Part shown: piece by piece, positions 53,522 through 62,254 of the stretch
Layout: each line of letters opens with the position of its first letter
How positions within the stretch are numbered: position 1 is the first letter of the stretch
Assembly: GCF_004000985.1 (NCBI RefSeq)
Contig: NZ_BIMH01000011.1
Span: 1 to 64,000, forward strand
Length of the DNA stretch: 64,000 nt
Direction of reading: 5' to 3'
Source of the DNA: Paenibacillus validus NBRC 15382
GTDB taxonomy: Bacteria > Bacillota > Bacilli > Paenibacillales > NBRC-103111
The notes under the pieces: generated by a model
Told to the model about the DNA's origin: nothing
The model's database searches: none
The model's input: the letters and a program-made list of their open reading frames with translations, nothing else
Position numbers and translations under genes: made by a program

Positions 53522-56500
53522 ATGAATCAATTAACAAGTTTTTCCATGAAGAACATCACGGCCGTTATCATCATTGTTCTTCTCTTATTCGGAGGCGGGG
53601 CCTACGCGGCGACGACGCTGAAAGTAGAAAGCATGCCGGATATCTCGTTTCCGGTCGTCCTCGTCAACACGCAATATACGGCGCCCCCGAAGGACGTGCT
53701 CGAAGACGTCACGAAACCGCTGGAGAAGGCGGTCGCGAGTCTCGAAGGGATTAAAAATTTGAAGTCCACGTCCAGCGATAATTTTTCGCAAATCGTGATC
53801 GAGCTTGAACAGAGCATCAAGGCAGACGACGCCAAGAAGGACGTAGAGAGCTTGATCGCCAACGTCAAGTTGCCTTCCGCCTCGGAAAAGCCGAAAGTGC
53901 AAACGTTTGGTTTCGCTTCCGAGCCCGTATACTACTTGTCGGTTTACGCCAAGAACGGGATGAGTCAGCAAGAGCTTGACAAAGTGTACAAAGACGTCAT
54001 TTTGCCGGGCTTCAACGCCATGAAAGGGATCGACCACGTAGATTCGATCGGCAACCAGGAATCCGTGCTGACGATGAAGCTGAACGCGAACGCGATCCAG
54101 AACTATGGCCTGACCCCGTCGCAGGTGTCGCAAAACATTCGGGCCGCTTTGATGACGAGTCCTGCGGGAACGGTCGACTTTAACGGGAACGAGCAGATGG
54201 TTCGCGTGAAGAGCGATTTGAACACGATTTACAATTTGGAGAATATGAAAATTACCGCCCCTACCGGTACGACCTTGCTGCTGAAGGATATCGCGAAAGT
54301 GGAAGCAATCACGGAATCCACCTTCTTGTCCCGTCTTAACGGTCAACCGGCGATCGGCGTGCGCTTGTTCAAGACGAAAAATGCCAATGCCGTCGAGTTT
54401 GGCAACGAAGCCGATAAGCTGATGGAAGGCTGGAAGAAGGATTACCCGAACATCACCTTCCAAGCGATCTACAACGGCGCGCTTGACATTAAAGAGTCGA
54501 TCAACGGGATGTTGAAGGAGGGAGCGCTCGGTGCGATTTTGGCTTCGGTCATGATCCTGCTCTTCCTTAGAAATGTTCGGATGACCATTATCGTTTTAGT
54601 CTCAATCCCGTTATCAACTTTAATTACATTGCTTATCATGGCGCCGCTCGGCATCTCGTTGAACATTATGACACTGGGCGGCATGGCGATCGCCATCGGC
54701 CGGGTCGTCGACGACAGTATCGTCGTTATCGAGAATATATACAGCCAGCTGCAAAAGGCGCAGGAGCGAAACGAGTCGGTCATCAAGCTGGCCACCGCCC
54801 AAGTTTCGTCGGCCATTACCTCGTCGACGATTACGACGGTAGGGGTATTCGGACCGATCGCATTCGTCAGCGGCGTACTGGGCGAAGTGTTCCGCCCGTT
54901 CGCGATTACGCTGTCCGTGGCGCTGTTGTCCTCGCTCTTGGTTGCGGTCACCGTAATCCCGATGCTGGCTAAGCTGCTTGTGCTCGGCAGCAAGAACATC
55001 AAAGCTCACGACGAGGCTCCCGTCGGCAAACTAACGCTTACATATAAGAAGGCTTTGACCTGGTCGCTTCGCAACCGGATCAAGACGCTGCTCATCGCCA
55101 TGCTGGCGCTCGTCATATCCGTCGCCGGTACGGTGCCTTTCCTGGCTTCGGGCTTCATGCCGGAGAGCGAATCGGATAAGATGCTGATGTTGACGATCAA
55201 AATGCCTCGCGAAACGACAATCGAAACGATGAACGAGAAAGTGAAGGAAATCGAGAAGATGATGTTCGAATCGAAGGATTCGGCGGGTCAGCCGACGTTC
55301 GATTATGTGGAATCGTCCATCGGCTACAACGGGGGATCGGACCGGATCGCCTACCGTTCTTCGTTCTTTGCGGTCGCTTCCGCGAACTCTAATGCGAAGG
55401 ATGTCGTTCAGGATTTTAAGAAGAACATCGAATACTTGCTGCCGAAAGGCTCCGAGGTTGACGGTTCGGTGCTTTCCATGGGAGGACCTCCTTCCGGCGG
55501 CGCTGACTTCAACTATGTGTTGAAAGGGGACGATCTGAACTATTTGCGTGAGGCCGCGCAATTGGTCCGCGACAAAATGAAAGAGTTCCCGGAAATGATT
55601 GATATTAAAGACAGCTTGAGCGAGTCGAAGCAAGAAATCGAAATTAGCGTCGATCAAAACAAAGCCAGATTGTTCGGCCTCTCTTCGGCGCAAATTATGG
55701 AAGGCGTGCACTCCTGGCTGGCAGAGGAAAAAATCGGCGATTTGAAATTCGACAACGCAACGTTTGAAACGAAGGTCATGCTCGATCCTAGCTTCAAAAA
55801 CTCGGTCGATAAAATCGGCAGCTTTACGATCATTACGCCTTCCGGCTCCAAGGTTGCGCTGAATGAGGTGGCGAAAGTGCGCCAGATTGAGGCTCCGGTC
55901 TCCATCACGCGAGAGCAGCAGGAGCAGTATGTGAACGTAACGGCCAGGATCGATTCGATCGACAAAGGCGGCGTCAGCGCGAAAATTTCGGCAGCGCTTA
56001 ATACATTAGAGCTGCCTCCGGGCGTACGGACGCAGGTAAAGGGCGTGACGGACGACATTCAAACGAGCTTTAACCAAATGTTTATTGCGATGATTGCTTC
56101 CGTCTTCATTGTGTATCTGATCATGGTACTTGCCTTCGGCAACGGCACCGCGCCGCTCGCCATCCTGTTCTCGCTTCCGCTTGCGGCTATCGGGGGGCTG
56201 ATTGCCTTGCTGATTACAGGCGAATCCATCAATATTACGTCGCTGATCGGCTTCCTTATGCTGATCGGGGTCGTCGTAACGAACGCCATCGTTCTCGTCG
56301 ACCGGGTACAGCAGCTGCGCGAAGAAGGATACGAAGTCCGCGAAGCGTTAATTGAAGCAGGCCTGACGCGTCTTCGTCCGATCATTATGACGGCCGGCGC
56401 TACCATTATCGCCTTGATGCCGCTGGCTCTCGGACTGTCCAAGGGGGCGCTGATTTCCAAAGGTCTTGCTGTCGTCGTTATCGGCGGGTTGACGACTTCT

Positions 56501-56620
56501 ACGCTCCTGACACTCGTTGTCGTACCGGTCGCTTACGATTTAATTAACGGAGTTGTCCGCCGCTTGTTCCGCAAAAAAAATAAAGCTGTCGACGTCACTG
56601 CGACAACGGCTGCTCATTAA
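53522..56620 (+). CDS. RND-family efflux pump, SwrC/AcrB-like (module B)
   Basis: This is a proton-driven RND transporter of 1032 residues with the classical architecture. Helix TM1 is at about 11-31, a large outer loop at 35-330, and TM2-TM6 with the proton-relay motif GRVVDDSIVVIEN near residue 400. Then come TM7, a second outer loop (about 550-860) and TM8-TM12 (GVVVTNAIVLVDRV). In Bacillales the known relative is SwrC/YerP, linked to surfactin export. ATG 53522 follows GGAGGAG. No outer membrane channel is expected. It lies directly upstream of its lipoprotein adaptor. The substrate is not deducible. Confidence 0.95.
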   Translation: MNQLTSFSMKNITAVIIIVLLLFGGGAYAATTLKVESMPDISFPVVLVNTQYTAPPKDVLEDVTKPLEKAVASLEGIKNLKSTSSDNFSQIVIELEQSIKADDAKKDVESLIANVKLPSASEKPKVQTFGFASEPVYYLSVYAKNGMSQQELDKVYKDVILPGFNAMKGIDHVDSIGNQESVLTMKLNANAIQNYGLTPSQVSQNIRAALMTSPAGTVDFNGNEQMVRVKSDLNTIYNLENMKITAPTGTTLLLKDIAKVEAITESTFLSRLNGQPAIGVRLFKTKNANAVEFGNEADKLMEGWKKDYPNITFQAIYNGALDIKESINGMLKEGALGAILASVMILLFLRNVRMTIIVLVSIPLSTLITLLIMAPLGISLNIMTLGGMAIAIGRVVDDSIVVIENIYSQLQKAQERNESVIKLATAQVSSAITSSTITTVGVFGPIAFVSGVLGEVFRPFAITLSVALLSSLLVAVTVIPMLAKLLVLGSKNIKAHDEAPVGKLTLTYKKALTWSLRNRIKTLLIAMLALVISVAGTVPFLASGFMPESESDKMLMLTIKMPRETTIETMNEKVKEIEKMMFESKDSAGQPTFDYVESSIGYNGGSDRIAYRSSFFAVASANSNAKDVVQDFKKNIEYLLPKGSEVDGSVLSMGGPPSGGADFNYVLKGDDLNYLREAAQLVRDKMKEFPEMIDIKDSLSESKQEIEISVDQNKARLFGLSSAQIMEGVHSWLAEEKIGDLKFDNATFETKVMLDPSFKNSVDKIGSFTIITPSGSKVALNEVAKVRQIEAPVSITREQQEQYVNVTARIDSIDKGGVSAKISAALNTLELPPGVRTQVKGVTDDIQTSFNQMFIAMIASVFIVYLIMVLAFGNGTAPLAILFSLPLAAIGGLIALLITGESINITSLIGFLMLIGVVVTNAIVLVDRVQQLREEGYEVREALIEAGLTRLRPIIMTAGATIIALMPLALGLSKGALISKGLAVVVIGGLTTSTLLTLVVVPVAYDLINGVVRRLFRKKNKAVDVTATTAAH

Positions 56621-56671
56621 ACCTGAATCAGGGTTTGTTGATTGACAGAGAGGGAAAAGGAGAATCGGTCC

Positions 56672-57928
56672 ATGAATTCGACAATGAAGTCTACGTTGAA
56701 ACACAGCACCAAAGTGGCGGGAGCCGTTGTGATCTGCACGGCGCTCATCGCGGGCTGTTCCGCACAACCGGCAGCTCAGCCGACGGCTGCCAATGCTGCC
56801 GAATCGCAATTGAAGGTCGTGAAAGTCTCACCGGTGGAGAAGAAGAAAATCGGGGATCCGCTTGAGCAAGTGGCCGATGTCGTCGCCTCCGTCCAAATGG
56901 ATGTAATCACGAAAGTGAACGGCGATGTGCTCGAAATTTTGAAAAAACGCGGCGATGTGGTCGAGAAGGGCGATGTGCTGTTCCGCCTTGATCCGACGGA
57001 TTTGCAAATTTCCAAAGAGAAGGCGCAAATCGCATTGAACGGCAGCCAGCAGCAATTGGCCAAAACCCGTAAGGATTTGGCTGACGGCAAACAAGATATG
57101 GTGAACGGCATCGCAAAGCTGGAAGCCGCGGTCCGGGATACCGAGAAAACCTATAACAAAATGCGCAACGATTATGACCTTGGTCTTGTGACCAAATTTC
57201 AGCTGGAGCAGCTTGAAACCCAACTGAACAACTTGAAGCTGGATCTTGAAAGCTCCCGCCAAAAGCTGAAAACGTTCGAGTCTACGAATCAACTCGCCCA
57301 GCTGGAGCAAGGCGTGCAGACGGCCGATGTGACGGTTCGCGAATTGGAGCGCAGCCTGAACAACACGGAGGTGAAAGCGACGGCCAGTGGGGTATTGACG
57401 GATTTGCCTGTGGAAATCGGGATGACGCTTAGTCCGGGCTTCAAGGGAGCGACGATTCAACAGCTCGACCCGGTGAAAATTAAAGCGGAGCTAACCGAAG
57501 AGGCGGCTCAACTGATCCGCGGCAAGCAGGAGCTCGAATTCTACGTTCCGGGCGAAACGGAGCGGGCGAAGGCGAAAGTCGTTTATTTGGCGGATGTCAT
57601 GGGCGCACAATCCAAATCGTACGCTCTGGAGCTGGAAGTGGCGAATGCTGATCGGAAATTAAAACCGGGCATGAAGGCGCAAGTGTTGTTGACCGATGAC
57701 AACGATCAAGTCGTGGTGACGGTTCCTACGCTTAGCGTCGTGCGGGAAGGAAGCGAAACGTTCGTCTTCGTCCTGGTCGGCGACACGGCGGAGAAGCGCA
57801 AAGTGGAGCTCGGCCGTTTGAACGAGACCATTCAAGAGATTATCTCGGGCGTTAAGGAAGGCGAGCAGTTGATCGTTTCCGGCCAAAACCAACTCAAAGA
57901 TAAAGAAAAAGTGCAGCTGGCGAAGTAA
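56672..57928 (+). CDS. Lipoprotein membrane-fusion adaptor of the RND pump (module B)
   Basis: This 418-residue periplasmic-adaptor homologue starts at ATG 56672 after AAAAGGAGAA. The signal peptide ends in lipobox LIAGC (Cys at about residue 29). The barrel-sandwich half VNGDVLEILKKRGDVVEKGDVLF (about residues 83-105, read in parts) precedes a long coiled-coil hairpin (about 110-235). The second half (ATASGVLTDLPVEIGM) and beta-barrel domains follow. The domain order matches MacA/AcrA-type adaptors and parallels the adaptor of module A. It is located between the pump and the secreted protein. Confidence 0.92.
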   Translation: MNSTMKSTLKHSTKVAGAVVICTALIAGCSAQPAAQPTAANAAESQLKVVKVSPVEKKKIGDPLEQVADVVASVQMDVITKVNGDVLEILKKRGDVVEKGDVLFRLDPTDLQISKEKAQIALNGSQQQLAKTRKDLADGKQDMVNGIAKLEAAVRDTEKTYNKMRNDYDLGLVTKFQLEQLETQLNNLKLDLESSRQKLKTFESTNQLAQLEQGVQTADVTVRELERSLNNTEVKATASGVLTDLPVEIGMTLSPGFKGATIQQLDPVKIKAELTEEAAQLIRGKQELEFYVPGETERAKAKVVYLADVMGAQSKSYALELEVANADRKLKPGMKAQVLLTDDNDQVVVTVPTLSVVREGSETFVFVLVGDTAEKRKVELGRLNETIQEIISGVKEGEQLIVSGQNQLKDKEKVQLAK

Positions 57929-57959
57929 GGCCAGAGCGGACTTGACAGGAGGAAAACAA

Positions 57960-59663
57960 GTGAACAACAAACTGAAATTATCTGTAGCATCCGTCGTAAT
58001 TTCTGTCTCCCTTCTCGGTACCGGCTATTCGGCTCTTGCGGCCGATTCGGCCGCTGCCGGAGCGCCGGCTGTCGTTTCCTATAAGTTGACTGATTTGCTG
58101 GACGTTGAAGTGAAGGGTGTATTGAACGAGCGTGTCGATGCGGGTACGCGGATCGGCGTAGTCGTGAGATTGAAAAATAACGGCAGCGCCATTACGCGCG
58201 TACCGGACTACGAACTGCGCGTTAGAACGAACGAAGGCATCGAGTATACGCTGCAGGGCAGCGCAGCCAATGCCAAATCGCTTCAACCGAAAGCGACGAC
58301 GGAATTAAGCTACATGACGACGATCGACCGGACGGACGAGGTCGTCTTGTCTCAAGTGAACTGGACGGATGTCGATTATTACGTGTATCCGAAGAAAGAG
58401 ACGCTGATCGTCGGCATACCGGTTCAGGGTGTCTCTTGGCAAGGCAGCGACACGACGATCACGGATCCGGCGGCGTTGAAGAAATGGTCGGAATCGTTTA
58501 CGATCCCGGGACTGATCTCGCCGCTGCAATACACACCGGTTTCTTTGAACAAGGAATCGACTGAACAGGGCACCGTGATTGTCGTTCAATTGCTGGCTTA
58601 CAACCCGACGGGCAAGCGGGAAACGATCCCGGCCTTCGGAATCGACGGCAAGAGCGCCAGCAAGGTTTACGAAGGTTCCCGTGTAGAGCAGCGCAGCCTC
58701 GTACTGGAACCGAAGGAAGAGAAATATATTCATTATGCGATTCCAGTCGATCAGGATACAACGATCGAAAGCTTTAACGTGCTGACCCGGGAGTCGTTCG
58801 CGCAAGCGGGCGGCGTTACGAATTTCAATGTCGGCCGACTGAATATCATACTGCCTTCGAACGCAGTAACGACAGGCGTTGCCGCGTATAAGATCGGGAC
58901 GCCGATTGCGTTCGACAAGCTGAGCGAGCTGATTCATCCGGATATGCAAGTGTCGGTTGTCGAGTTTGTGATGGACGAGAACGAAGAGGCCGGCAACAAA
59001 CATGTAACGGCCAAATTTAAATTGACGAATAACTCCAGCAAACCGGTTGCGCTGCCAACGTTCCAAGCGGATCTGGTTAGCACGGACGGTTACGAATATG
59101 CCGGAAGCCGTCAGAACGTCGTCACGCGGACGGTCATGCCGAACTCTTCGCTGACGGTCAGCTACAGCTTCACAGTGCCGGTATCGGAGAAAGGCAATGG
59201 GCTTGTCATGAAGATCCAGGATACGACGTCCGCTGCCCCTTACAAATCGACGGTTGCCGTGTTCTCGACGGAGCTTCAAGCTCCTGAGAAAGGCAAATTC
59301 AGCCTATATCCGTTCGATGTGAAGGTGAAGGATTGGCATCTCGTTTCCGATTACGGCCCGACGACGCAATACCGTTATGCGTACCGTCTGAAGCTGGATC
59401 TGGCGATTCAGCGCGATGAGCAGGTTCAGTTAGACCCGAACTTCTCGAATCTGTTCTTCGAGCTGTACGATTCCTCCGACCGCCTTGTCGGCTCGGCAAG
59501 CGGAAGCCTGTACGGAACCGGGCGTCTGGTGAACGGGGAGAACAACATCACGATTAACGGAGCTTCGGAAACGTTTGATCCAAGAATGAAAGTTCGCATT
59601 TATGAAACGTTCCAAACGCCTGCGGGCGAAGCGAAACGGTTACTCGCCGAGTTTAAGCAATAA
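57960..59663 (+). CDS. Large secreted protein with repeated beta-rich domains (module B)
   Basis: I do not recognise this family. The 567-residue protein starts at GTG 57960 behind AGGAGGAAAACAA and has a Sec signal peptide ending YSALA-AD. It contains three diverged beta-rich repeats (about 48-138, 188-282, 330-440) with the pattern NNGS...VPDYELRVRTNEGIEY and NNSSKPVALPTFQ...STDGYEY. A C-terminal domain of about 115 residues follows. Both repeat and layout are shared with the 739-residue protein of module A. No cell-wall anchor is visible. It is the last gene of the RND operon, so it may be a cargo, a surface partner or an extension of the efflux assembly. Confidence 0.85.
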   Translation: MNNKLKLSVASVVISVSLLGTGYSALAADSAAAGAPAVVSYKLTDLLDVEVKGVLNERVDAGTRIGVVVRLKNNGSAITRVPDYELRVRTNEGIEYTLQGSAANAKSLQPKATTELSYMTTIDRTDEVVLSQVNWTDVDYYVYPKKETLIVGIPVQGVSWQGSDTTITDPAALKKWSESFTIPGLISPLQYTPVSLNKESTEQGTVIVVQLLAYNPTGKRETIPAFGIDGKSASKVYEGSRVEQRSLVLEPKEEKYIHYAIPVDQDTTIESFNVLTRESFAQAGGVTNFNVGRLNIILPSNAVTTGVAAYKIGTPIAFDKLSELIHPDMQVSVVEFVMDENEEAGNKHVTAKFKLTNNSSKPVALPTFQADLVSTDGYEYAGSRQNVVTRTVMPNSSLTVSYSFTVPVSEKGNGLVMKIQDTTSAAPYKSTVAVFSTELQAPEKGKFSLYPFDVKVKDWHLVSDYGPTTQYRYAYRLKLDLAIQRDEQVQLDPNFSNLFFELYDSSDRLVGSASGSLYGTGRLVNGENNITINGASETFDPRMKVRIYETFQTPAGEAKRLLAEFKQ

Positions 59664-59685
59664 TTCCGCTCATTCCTATAAGACG

Positions 59686-59723
59686 CAACAAAGCCGACCT
59701 TCTCGAGGTCGGCTTTGTTGTTT
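59686..59723. terminator. Bidirectional terminator after module B
   Basis: CAACAAAGCCGACCT at 59686-59700 pairs exactly with AGGTCGGCTTTGTTG at 59706-59720 around a five-base loop, then TTT. It also serves the convergent minus-strand gene. Confidence 0.92.
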
Positions 59724-59735
59724 AGCTGCTTGCGG

Positions 59736-60743
59736 TTACGTGAACTTCGAGGCGATCCAAGCCTTGATCAGGGCGACGAGCCATTCCGCAAAGCCCGCTT
59801 CTTCGTGCACTTCAGCGGTTGTCGATGCTTGTGCTTCGGCCGTTGCGGCGGCAACGGCCGTCACCGGGCTCGCGATCACCGGACCTTCCGAAGCCGATTT
59901 GGCAGCCGGCGCTTCCAGCGGCTGCAAGCTGTCTGTATAGATCCCATGCACGCCCAATCGGCGAAGACGTTCTTCATCCTTCGGATCATTCACAGTATGG
60001 GCGTATACCTTGACGCTTTCTTGCTCGAGACGTCGAATCCAAGCTGCATCGACTCGTTCGACCGGCATGGCAATTGTATCGATACCGAACGATTTCACGA
60101 CCCGGATCACCTCCCTGTGACTGAGGGACGATAAATACAACGAATAGATGATGGACGGGAACGGATAAATTTGCCGCACTTGGCGAATCATTTCGGGGGT
60201 ATACAACTCGGGTACGATCCGGTCTAGCAGCGCCGGATCTAACGCGTTCGCCGCGTCTATAATTTGCTGGAACTGCATCTTTACCAGTTTCGGATCGGTT
60301 TCCTTCGTGTCCGTGATTAAGTAGGCGCCCGGATGCAGTTGAAGCAGGTAAAGGAGTTCTTTGATCTCCAGCGGTTTATATTTTTCAAGGATTAGACGTT
60401 CTTTGAATTGGTTGATTGTCATCGCTTGATCGCGGGTTTGTTCGGAGGCAACCGGTTGCTTGAGCAGGCGGGACAAATAGTCAGACCAGTCGTGTCTGGC
60501 TACGAGTCTGTCGTCGGACGTTAGGATCAGGTCGGCTTCGAATACGCGAAAGCCCTTGTCGTAATTGCGAATTAAAGCGTCGCCGGCGTTCGCAGCCGCA
60601 GTACCGTCGAGCTCTCCCAGTCCGTGCGCGATATACGTATGCTCTGTCCAAGCCGGTGCCGCGTGAGCTGTTGTTCCGAAGAGGAAGCCGAAGATCAGGA
60701 TGGGACTGAGGAGTGCCGAGATGGCAGGTGGACGTAGGGACAT
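59736..60743 (-). CDS. Secreted glycerophosphodiester phosphodiesterase-like protein
   Basis: This is a predicted secreted TIM-barrel phosphodiesterase of the GDPD/PI-PLC superfamily. I start at ATG 60743 after AAGGAGTGGAATCC (335 residues). A signal peptide (about residues 1-30, TTAHA-AP) precedes the catalytic motifs YIAHGLGELDG (first histidine; HG rather than the usual HRG), FEADLILTSDDRLVARHDW (metal Glu/Asp and second histidine) and YAHTVNDPKDEERLRRLGVHGIYTD. The last 50 residues are an Ala/Thr/Glu-rich stretch ending in a hydrophobic amphipathic tail (FAEWLVALIKAWIASKF), possibly for membrane contact. The substrate is unknown; lipid or teichoic-acid glycerophosphodiesters are plausible. 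Confidence 0.85.
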   Translation of the reverse strand: MSLRPPAISALLSPILIFGFLFGTTAHAAPAWTEHTYIAHGLGELDGTAAANAGDALIRNYDKGFRVFEADLILTSDDRLVARHDWSDYLSRLLKQPVASEQTRDQAMTINQFKERLILEKYKPLEIKELLYLLQLHPGAYLITDTKETDPKLVKMQFQQIIDAANALDPALLDRIVPELYTPEMIRQVRQIYPFPSIIYSLYLSSLSHREVIRVVKSFGIDTIAMPVERVDAAWIRRLEQESVKVYAHTVNDPKDEERLRRLGVHGIYTDSLQPLEAPAAKSASEGPVIASPVTAVAAATAEAQASTTAEVHEEAGFAEWLVALIKAWIASKFT

Positions 60744-60863
60744 GGATTCCACTCCTTATGTCTGTTTGTCATTTATTAAACCAACAGCCAAGGAGTGTAA
60801 CACGTTTTTGGAACAATGGGCGAACGACCAAGAGCCGTTTTTGAAAATTCCGAAAAACACCTG

Positions 60864-60893
60864 CGTACAAGCGGTTACATCCCATGGTATAAT
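60864..60893 (+). promoter_or_regulatory. Promoter of the YutG-like gene
   Basis: TATAAT at 60888-60893 with TGG just before it is an extended -10. CGTACA at 60864-60869 is a weak -35 with 18 bases between. The gene starts 31 bases downstream. Confidence 0.65.
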
Positions 60894-60923
60894 GAAATCA
60901 CTTCATGTAAAGGGGCGATATTC

Positions 60924-61496
60924 ATGAATCGTCAAGTTCATAGCAAGGAAGTCAAGGCCGCCGTCTACCGGAAGCTCCAGGAGCGCGGCGTCACCATAGA
61001 GGATATAGCCCTGATCGTCCGGGAGATGCAATTGCCCTACAACGCGGCGCTCACGATAGATCAATGCGTGGAAGCGGTCCATGCGGTACTGCAGAAGCGC
61101 GAGCTTCAGCATGCGATTCTCGTAGGTATAGAGCTCGATGTGTTGGCTGAAAAGGGCCTGCTGTCTGAGCCGATTCAATCGATTATCGCTTCGGATGAAG
61201 GCTTGTTCGGCTGCGATGAAACATTGGCGCTCGGGTCAGTTTTCGGTTACGGCAGCATCGCAGTTACGACCTTCGGCCATTTAGATAAACAGAAAATCGG
61301 CATCATCAAGCAGTTGGACACGAAGAACGGCCGAGGCGTGCATACGTTTCTGGACGACCTGGTGGCCAGTATTGCATCGTCCGCTGCCAGCCGCATCGCT
61401 CACCATCAACGCGACCAGCAAGAGCGGGAGGAGCAGGATAACGTCGTTGTTCCCATCGTGCCGGATTTGGAGACGCCGGAGAAGAACGCAGGGTGA
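60924..61496 (+). CDS. yutG: Phosphatidylglycerophosphatase A-related protein YutG
   Basis: This is a homologue of B. subtilis YutG, in the PgpA family, thought to dephosphorylate phosphatidylglycerophosphate in phospholipid synthesis. I start at ATG 60924 after AAAGGGG (190 residues). Conserved pieces are LQERGVTIEDIALIVREMQ, LTIDQCVEAVHAVLQKREL, DEGLFGCDETLALGSVFGYG and KNGRGVHTFLDDLVASIAS, ending with SRIAHH. The C-terminal tail of about 25 acidic residues is an addition. A hairpin terminator follows. Confidence 0.88.
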   Translation: MNRQVHSKEVKAAVYRKLQERGVTIEDIALIVREMQLPYNAALTIDQCVEAVHAVLQKRELQHAILVGIELDVLAEKGLLSEPIQSIIASDEGLFGCDETLALGSVFGYGSIAVTTFGHLDKQKIGIIKQLDTKNGRGVHTFLDDLVASIASSAASRIAHHQRDQQEREEQDNVVVPIVPDLETPEKNAG

Positions 61497-61545
61497 TGCC
61501 CGCTCGGTGAGGCTATAGATTTTCCTGAAATTGTACAATTATGCG

Positions 61546-61574
61546 AAAGCATCCTTAGAAATAAGGGTGCTTTT
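61546..61574 (+). terminator. Terminator after the YutG-like gene
   Basis: AAAGCATCCTT at 61546-61556 pairs with AAGGGTGCTTT at 61563-61573 around a six-base loop, followed by T. From 61575 to 61808 I see nothing recognisable. Confidence 0.8.
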
Positions 61575-61808
61575 ATTGGGTTACACTACAAGCATTGCTT
61601 CCTCTTCATTATGGAACCAGGCGGGGTGAGGACTGTTGAGATGGGTCTATTGGGTAAAATTATATGAGAGCAAGTTTCAAGCAGGCTGCTTAGCTAAACG
61701 GATGGAAGAAGATTGGTGGATTTACGGGTACGAATGCCCTTCTGAGGTTGAAGTTTTTCGCTCCAGAAAAGGGCGCTTTGGAGTTCGGTATACCGTTTAA
61801 ATTTGTGC

Positions 61809-61838
61809 TTGACTGCGAGGATTTATTTGGTGTATATT
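61809..61838 (+). promoter_or_regulatory. Promoter of the tRNA pair
   Basis: TTGACT at 61809-61814 and TATATT at 61833-61838 are 18 bases apart, ending 30 bases before the first tRNA. Confidence 0.75.
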
Positions 61839-61867
61839 TATTTTTGTCGCTGTCGACAGCACAATGG

Positions 61868-61944
<77 letters not shown>

Positions 61945-61951
61945 AACTCCA

Positions 61952-62025
61952 GGGCCCTTAGCTCAGTTGGTTAGAGCGGTCGGCTCATAACCGATTGGTC
62001 GGGGGTTCGAGTCCCTCAGGGCCCA
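61952..62025 (+). tRNA. tRNA with CAU anticodon, most likely tRNA-Ile2 (lysidine type)
   Basis: This 74-base cloverleaf has acceptor stem GGGCCCT/AGGGCCC and anticodon loop CTCATAA. C4-C5-C6 in the acceptor stem and loop CTCATAA match bacterial tRNA-Ile2, whose C34 is changed to lysidine by TilS to read AUA. Elongator tRNA-Met in Firmicutes usually has TTCATAC in the loop. Automatic annotation may call it tRNA-Met. CCA is not encoded (A73 is followed by TAC), unlike the adjacent tRNA-fMet. Confidence 0.85.
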
Positions 62026-62033
62026 TACGAAGA

Positions 62034-62060
62034 AAACCCTTGCCGAACAAGGGTTTTTCT
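62034..62060 (+). terminator. Terminator of the tRNA pair
   Basis: AAACCCTTG at 62034-62042 pairs with CAAGGGTTT at 62048-62056, followed by further T. Confidence 0.92.
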
Positions 62061-62138
62061 TTATTTGTGGATGACATCATAGAAAGAACTCCCTACGGCT
62101 GAAGAAGCTGGAGCGCACGATTTGTTGCACCGATGCAG

Positions 62139-62174
62139 AAAGGCGATACCGCACCAAGCAGTTCGCCTTTTTTT
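62139..62174 (+). terminator. Hairpin with T run upstream of the MFS gene
   Basis: AAAGGCGA at 62139-62146 pairs with TCGCCTTT at 62163-62170, followed by four more T. It lies between the tRNA terminator and the MFS gene and may end a transcript or attenuate one. TTGACA at 62205-62210 is a possible -35 for the MFS gene without a clear -10. Confidence 0.65.
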
Positions 62175-62254
62175 GCTGCCTCCTCCTTTCGGATGTCCTA
62201 TTGATTGACATATTCGGGCAGTTATTATTTATGGATAGGAAGAGGAAATCTAAC

